From the NCBI GenBank assembly GCA_021821185.1, contig JAKACU010000079.1, positions 1 through 8,380 on the forward strand: 8,380 bases of DNA, written 5' to 3'. Below, piece by piece: positions 5,767-8,380 of this stretch. Position 1 is the first letter of the stretch. Each line of letters begins with the position of its first letter. The notes beneath the pieces were generated by a model, which had not been told where the DNA came from, searched no databases, and was given only the letters and a program-made list of their open reading frames with translations. This DNA is from Bacillota bacterium (GTDB taxonomy: Bacteria; Bacillota; Bacilli; Alicyclobacillales; SLC66). The position numbers were made by a program, and so were the translations under genes.

Positions 5767-7580
5767 AGACTTCGCTTAAACTCCCGTTCCAGTTGTTGGC
5801 GCGTCAAAATGACTGCCGTGGGACGTCCATGCGGGCATGTGAATGGATTTTCAAGCATAGATAAAGCGTCTAAAAGGGCATTCATTTCCATGATACTCAA
5901 CGTCTGATTGGCTTTGATAGCCGCTTTACAAGCGCGCATAATCAAACGGTCTTCCATTTTTAACATCGAATCAAGATCACGTTCTTCAAGCAAATCTGTT
6001 AAAAAGTCATTGACCAAGCGATGCACATCGAGACCTTCCCAAATGTGGGGAATCCCGCGAATAACGATGGATGTGTCCCCAAATCGTTCATAGACAAGAC
6101 CGAACGCTTGTCCTTTATCCGCGTATTTTTCAAGAATTTGTACCTCATGTGCCCGCAAGTCGATAGTCATTGCCACAAGTAACGGCAAGGAAAACGTTCC
6201 TCGTTCCTGAAACGACCGACGAAATTTCTCATACAGTACCCTTTCATGGGCCGCATGCTGATCGATTAGATAGACGGTATCACCGTCTTGCGCGACGATA
6301 TACATCTGCAAAGCTTGCGCAATCGCTCGAATTTGCCCTTTGCGTATGGCTTTAGCAGTTACCGGAGGCTCCCTAGGGTCACTAGGCTCCCTGGATTCAA
6401 CGGTAGTAGCAGCCGGTTCTTGCAAGACCATAGCAAGTTGAGACGATGACAAAGGGTTTTCCGATGGTGTAACATGTGCATGATCACGTGATGGCATACG
6501 AAGAGCAGTGTCTTGATAAAGGCTGACTGCCTCGCGCACGGGAAATTGTTCCCATTCATGAGAGTCAGGCATCGTCACGGTAGGCGGTGCAAATCCAGCT
6601 TGAAGTGCCTCCTTCACCGCTCGTGTCAAAATATCTCGAACATCTTTTTCCTCACTAAAACGAACCTCAAGTTTGCTCGGGTGTACATTTACATCCACCA
6701 AGTTAGGATCCATCGTAATATTCATCATCACTAAAGGGTACCTGCCTTTTGGCAAGGTCGTATAATACCCATCTAAGATGGCGTTACCTAAAGCGAGACT
6801 CCGAATCGGGCGACCATTTATCGAAAACCACATCGCATTGCGCGTCGACTTTGAAAATTCCGGAAGTGAAATTAGCCCTCTCATCATATAATCAGGATGA
6901 TCCAAAGAAATCGCGAGAGCTGATTTTGTCGCTAACACACCATGCACGGAAGCAAACACCGATGTGAGCATACTGTCGCCGGGAGTTTCCATGTGCCTTT
7001 TTCCATCGGATTCGACAACGAAAGCGATGTCGGGCCGTGCAGCGGCTGCGCGGCTAACAACATCCGCCACATGACCCGTTTCGGTTTGCAACGAACGCAC
7101 GAACTTAAGTCGCGCCGGGGTATTATGAAAGAGATCGGTTATCATCATCCTTGTACCGACAGGACAACCCACTTCTTCTCGCTTTGTAAGTAGCCCACCG
7201 TGAAATTGAAGTAGCAAACCGCCTTCTTGATCTTTCTCTCGTGTCCGGATGACAACGTTACTTACGGAAGATATGGAAGGTAATGCTTCACCCCGAAACC
7301 CAAGAGAGTGAATCTTTCGCAAATCGTCAATCGCACGAAGCTTACTTGTAGCATGCCTTACAAAAGCCAGTTCTACCTCATCTGCCGCGATGCCAAAACC
7401 ATCATCAACAACTTCAATAGACGTCATGCCACCGTCTGTGATTCGTATGATGATACGATGTGCCTTGGCATCGATAGCATTTTCGATTAACTCTTTGACG
7501 ACGGAGGCCGGTCGTTCCACCACCTCACCTGCTGCAATCTGATTGGACACCAAATCATCAAGTACCTGGATGTGTCCCAA
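5763..7580 (-). CDS. mutL: DNA mismatch repair protein MutL (endonuclease type)
   Basis: MutL is recruited by mismatch-bound MutS; in bacteria without MutH it nicks the new strand itself. The N-terminal GHKL ATPase shows VVKELIENAIDA (general base E30, Mg-binding N34), DDGFGI, ATSKL, GFRGEALPSISSVS and HNTPARLKF. A poorly conserved linker (about 335-420) leads to the C-terminal dimerisation and nuclease domain with DQHAAHERVLYE (440-451), ACKAAIKAN (550-558) and CPHGRP (582-587), the three metal-site motifs of nicking MutLs. Start: the open frame extends 13 codons upstream, but TTG 7580-7578 gives GHIQVLDDLVSNQIAAGEVV, the standard N-terminus, and lies properly after the SD AGGGGGTGAT. That SD includes the mutS stop, leaving 5 nt between the genes. 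Length 605 is normal. The segment where Bacillus MutL binds the sliding clamp lacks the usual glutamine and proline. Confidence 0.98.
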   Translation of the reverse strand: MGHIQVLDDLVSNQIAAGEVVERPASVVKELIENAIDAKAHRIIIRITDGGMTSIEVVDDGFGIAADEVELAFVRHATSKLRAIDDLRKIHSLGFRGEALPSISSVSNVVIRTREKDQEGGLLLQFHGGLLTKREEVGCPVGTRMMITDLFHNTPARLKFVRSLQTETGHVADVVSRAAAARPDIAFVVESDGKRHMETPGDSMLTSVFASVHGVLATKSALAISLDHPDYMMRGLISLPEFSKSTRNAMWFSINGRPIRSLALGNAILDGYYTTLPKGRYPLVMMNITMDPNLVDVNVHPSKLEVRFSEEKDVRDILTRAVKEALQAGFAPPTVTMPDSHEWEQFPVREAVSLYQDTALRMPSRDHAHVTPSENPLSSSQLAMVLQEPAATTVESREPSDPREPPVTAKAIRKGQIRAIAQALQMYIVAQDGDTVYLIDQHAAHERVLYEKFRRSFQERGTFSLPLLVAMTIDLRAHEVQILEKYADKGQAFGLVYERFGDTSIVIRGIPHIWEGLDVHRLVNDFLTDLLEERDLDSMLKMEDRLIMRACKAAIKANQTLSIMEMNALLDALSMLENPFTCPHGRPTAVILTRQQLEREFKRSL

Positions 7581-7584
7581 AATA

Positions 7585-7594
7585 ATCACCCCCT
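7585..7594 (-). promoter_or_regulatory. Ribosome binding site of mutL, formed by the end of mutS
   Basis: AGGGGGTGAT differs from the perfect anti-SD complement AGGAGGTGAT at one position, which can still pair as G-U. It is built from the last two mutS codons and its TGA stop and supports initiation at TTG 7580 rather than at codons further upstream. Confidence 0.65.
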
Positions 7595-8380
7595 TGTTTG
7601 TCGCAATTGTTCTTGCCAAACATACAGACGCGACAAGGCTTCTTTTGGTGTCAAATCATCCAACGGACAAGCGATAATTTCTTCCAGGATCGCGGTATAG
7701 TTTGACTCCTCAAAGGTTGCCGCCATTTGTTCAAAGGTGATTTCCCTCAAGGAAACATTCGATTCAAGTTCCGCCAAAATAACTTTAGCCCGTTCCGTAA
7801 CCGATCGTGGTACACCAGCGTGTAACGCCACTTGGATCCCATAGGAACGATCCGCCGGACGTTCTACGATGCGGTGCAAAAAGACGATCTGGTCGTCACG
7901 CTCAGAAACAGACACGGATAAGTTAAATACATTTTCCAGACGTGTAGCAAGGACCGTAAGTTCATGATAATGCGTAGCAAACAATGTACGAGCATGAATA
8001 TGATCGTGCAGATACTCAATCATTGCCTGTGCGATACTCATTCCATCATACGTCGCGGTTCCTCGACCAATTTCATCGAGCAAAAGCAAACTCCGCGGTG
8101 TAGCATCTCGCAAAATTTCAGCCGACTCTGTCATTTCTACCATAAAGGTACTCAGGCCTGCCGAGACATCGTCTGAAGCGCCAACACGCGTAAACACTTT
8201 GTCGACGATACCAATACGAGCAAACTTTGCTGGTACAAATGACCCCATCTGAGCGAGAATCACAATGAGAGCGACTTGGCGCATATAAGTGCTCTTGCCA
8301 GCCATATTGGGGCCTGTGACGATACCCATACGCCGCATTCTCTCAGTGAATAACGTATCATTTGGCACATAATTTCCGTC
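7586..8380 (-). CDS. mutS: DNA mismatch repair protein MutS, C-terminal 264 residues (5' end outside the window)
   Basis: MutS recognises mismatches and licenses MutL. The frame is open through the right edge, so the mismatch-binding, connector and most lever domains are missing only because of the window. Present are the ABC-type ATPase motifs: Walker [11 protein letters not shown] (residues 22-31 of the fragment), the signature-like [16 protein letters not shown], Walker [17 protein letters not shown] (98-113), and the switch THYHEL (135-140). The helix-turn-helix dimer region [12 protein letters not shown] follows. The tail is only about 55-60 residues and ends with [21 protein letters not shown], the usual C-terminal helices. 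I see no clear QxSFF-type sliding-clamp motif in that tail, where Bacillus MutS has one. The stop TGA is 5 nt before the mutL TTG. Confidence 0.98.
   Translation of the reverse strand, partial: DGNYVPNDTLFTERMRRMGIVTGPNMAGKSTYMRQVALIVILAQMGSFVPAKFARIGIVDKVFTRVGASDDVSAGLSTFMVEMTESAEILRDATPRSLLLLDEIGRGTATYDGMSIAQAMIEYLHDHIHARTLFATHYHELTVLATRLENVFNLSVSVSERDDQIVFLHRIVERPADRSYGIQVALHAGVPRSVTERAKVILAELESNVSLREITFEQMAATFEESNYTAILEEIIACPLDDLTPKEALSRLYVWQEQLRQTRG

Noticed and set aside
3003..7193. Several 60-95 codon plus-strand ORFs opposite the operon
   Set aside because: They lie antisense to well-identified genes, have no family likeness and no start signals; they are frame shadows.

Overview
The window looks like chromosomal DNA from a low-to-moderate GC Gram-positive bacterium (Bacillota, class Bacilli). 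An acidophilic, Alicyclobacillus-like lineage is my best guess from the protein flavour, but I cannot prove the genus. Supporting signs are a Bacillus-type Hfq, a MutL that carries the endonuclease motif, strong Shine-Dalgarno sites, a tRNA with an encoded CCA end, and the order mutS-mutL-methyltransferase-miaA-hfq.

The right two thirds (about 2500-8380) is one tightly packed operon on the minus strand, read from the right edge leftwards. It holds the 3' part of mutS, then mutL, an RsmJ-like SAM-dependent methyltransferase, miaA, hfq and an uncharacterised radical SAM protein. Junctions are close: 5 nt for mutS/mutL, an ATGA overlap for mutL/methyltransferase, 18 nt before miaA from the start I prefer, 58 nt for miaA/hfq and 2 nt for hfq/radical SAM. 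It combines mismatch repair (MutS, MutL), tRNA modification (MiaA), probable rRNA methylation and RNA chaperoning (Hfq). Several starts are GTG or TTG, and their SD sites decide where the proteins begin.

A compact tRNA-Thr(UGU) unit follows on the same strand. Its promoter overlaps the stop codon of the radical SAM gene, its leader carries a (TTG)5 run, and it ends in a strong intrinsic terminator that probably also ends the operon transcript.

The left part (1-2300), facing the 3' end of the tRNA, is AT-richer and holds decayed accessory DNA: a Fic-family gene broken by two single-base frameshifts (one inside its catalytic motif), a remnant of a tyrosine recombinase, a 5'-truncated and frameshifted ExeA/TniB-type transposition ATPase, a perfect 21-bp hairpin terminator and a short coding tail at the edge. 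The simplest reading is the graveyard of one or more mobile elements next to a tRNA gene. I found no intact novel defence or mobile system. The most interesting leads are the radical SAM protein with its unfamiliar N-terminal region coupled to hfq, the apparent lack of canonical sliding-clamp motifs in MutS and MutL, and the exact location of the Fic lesion.
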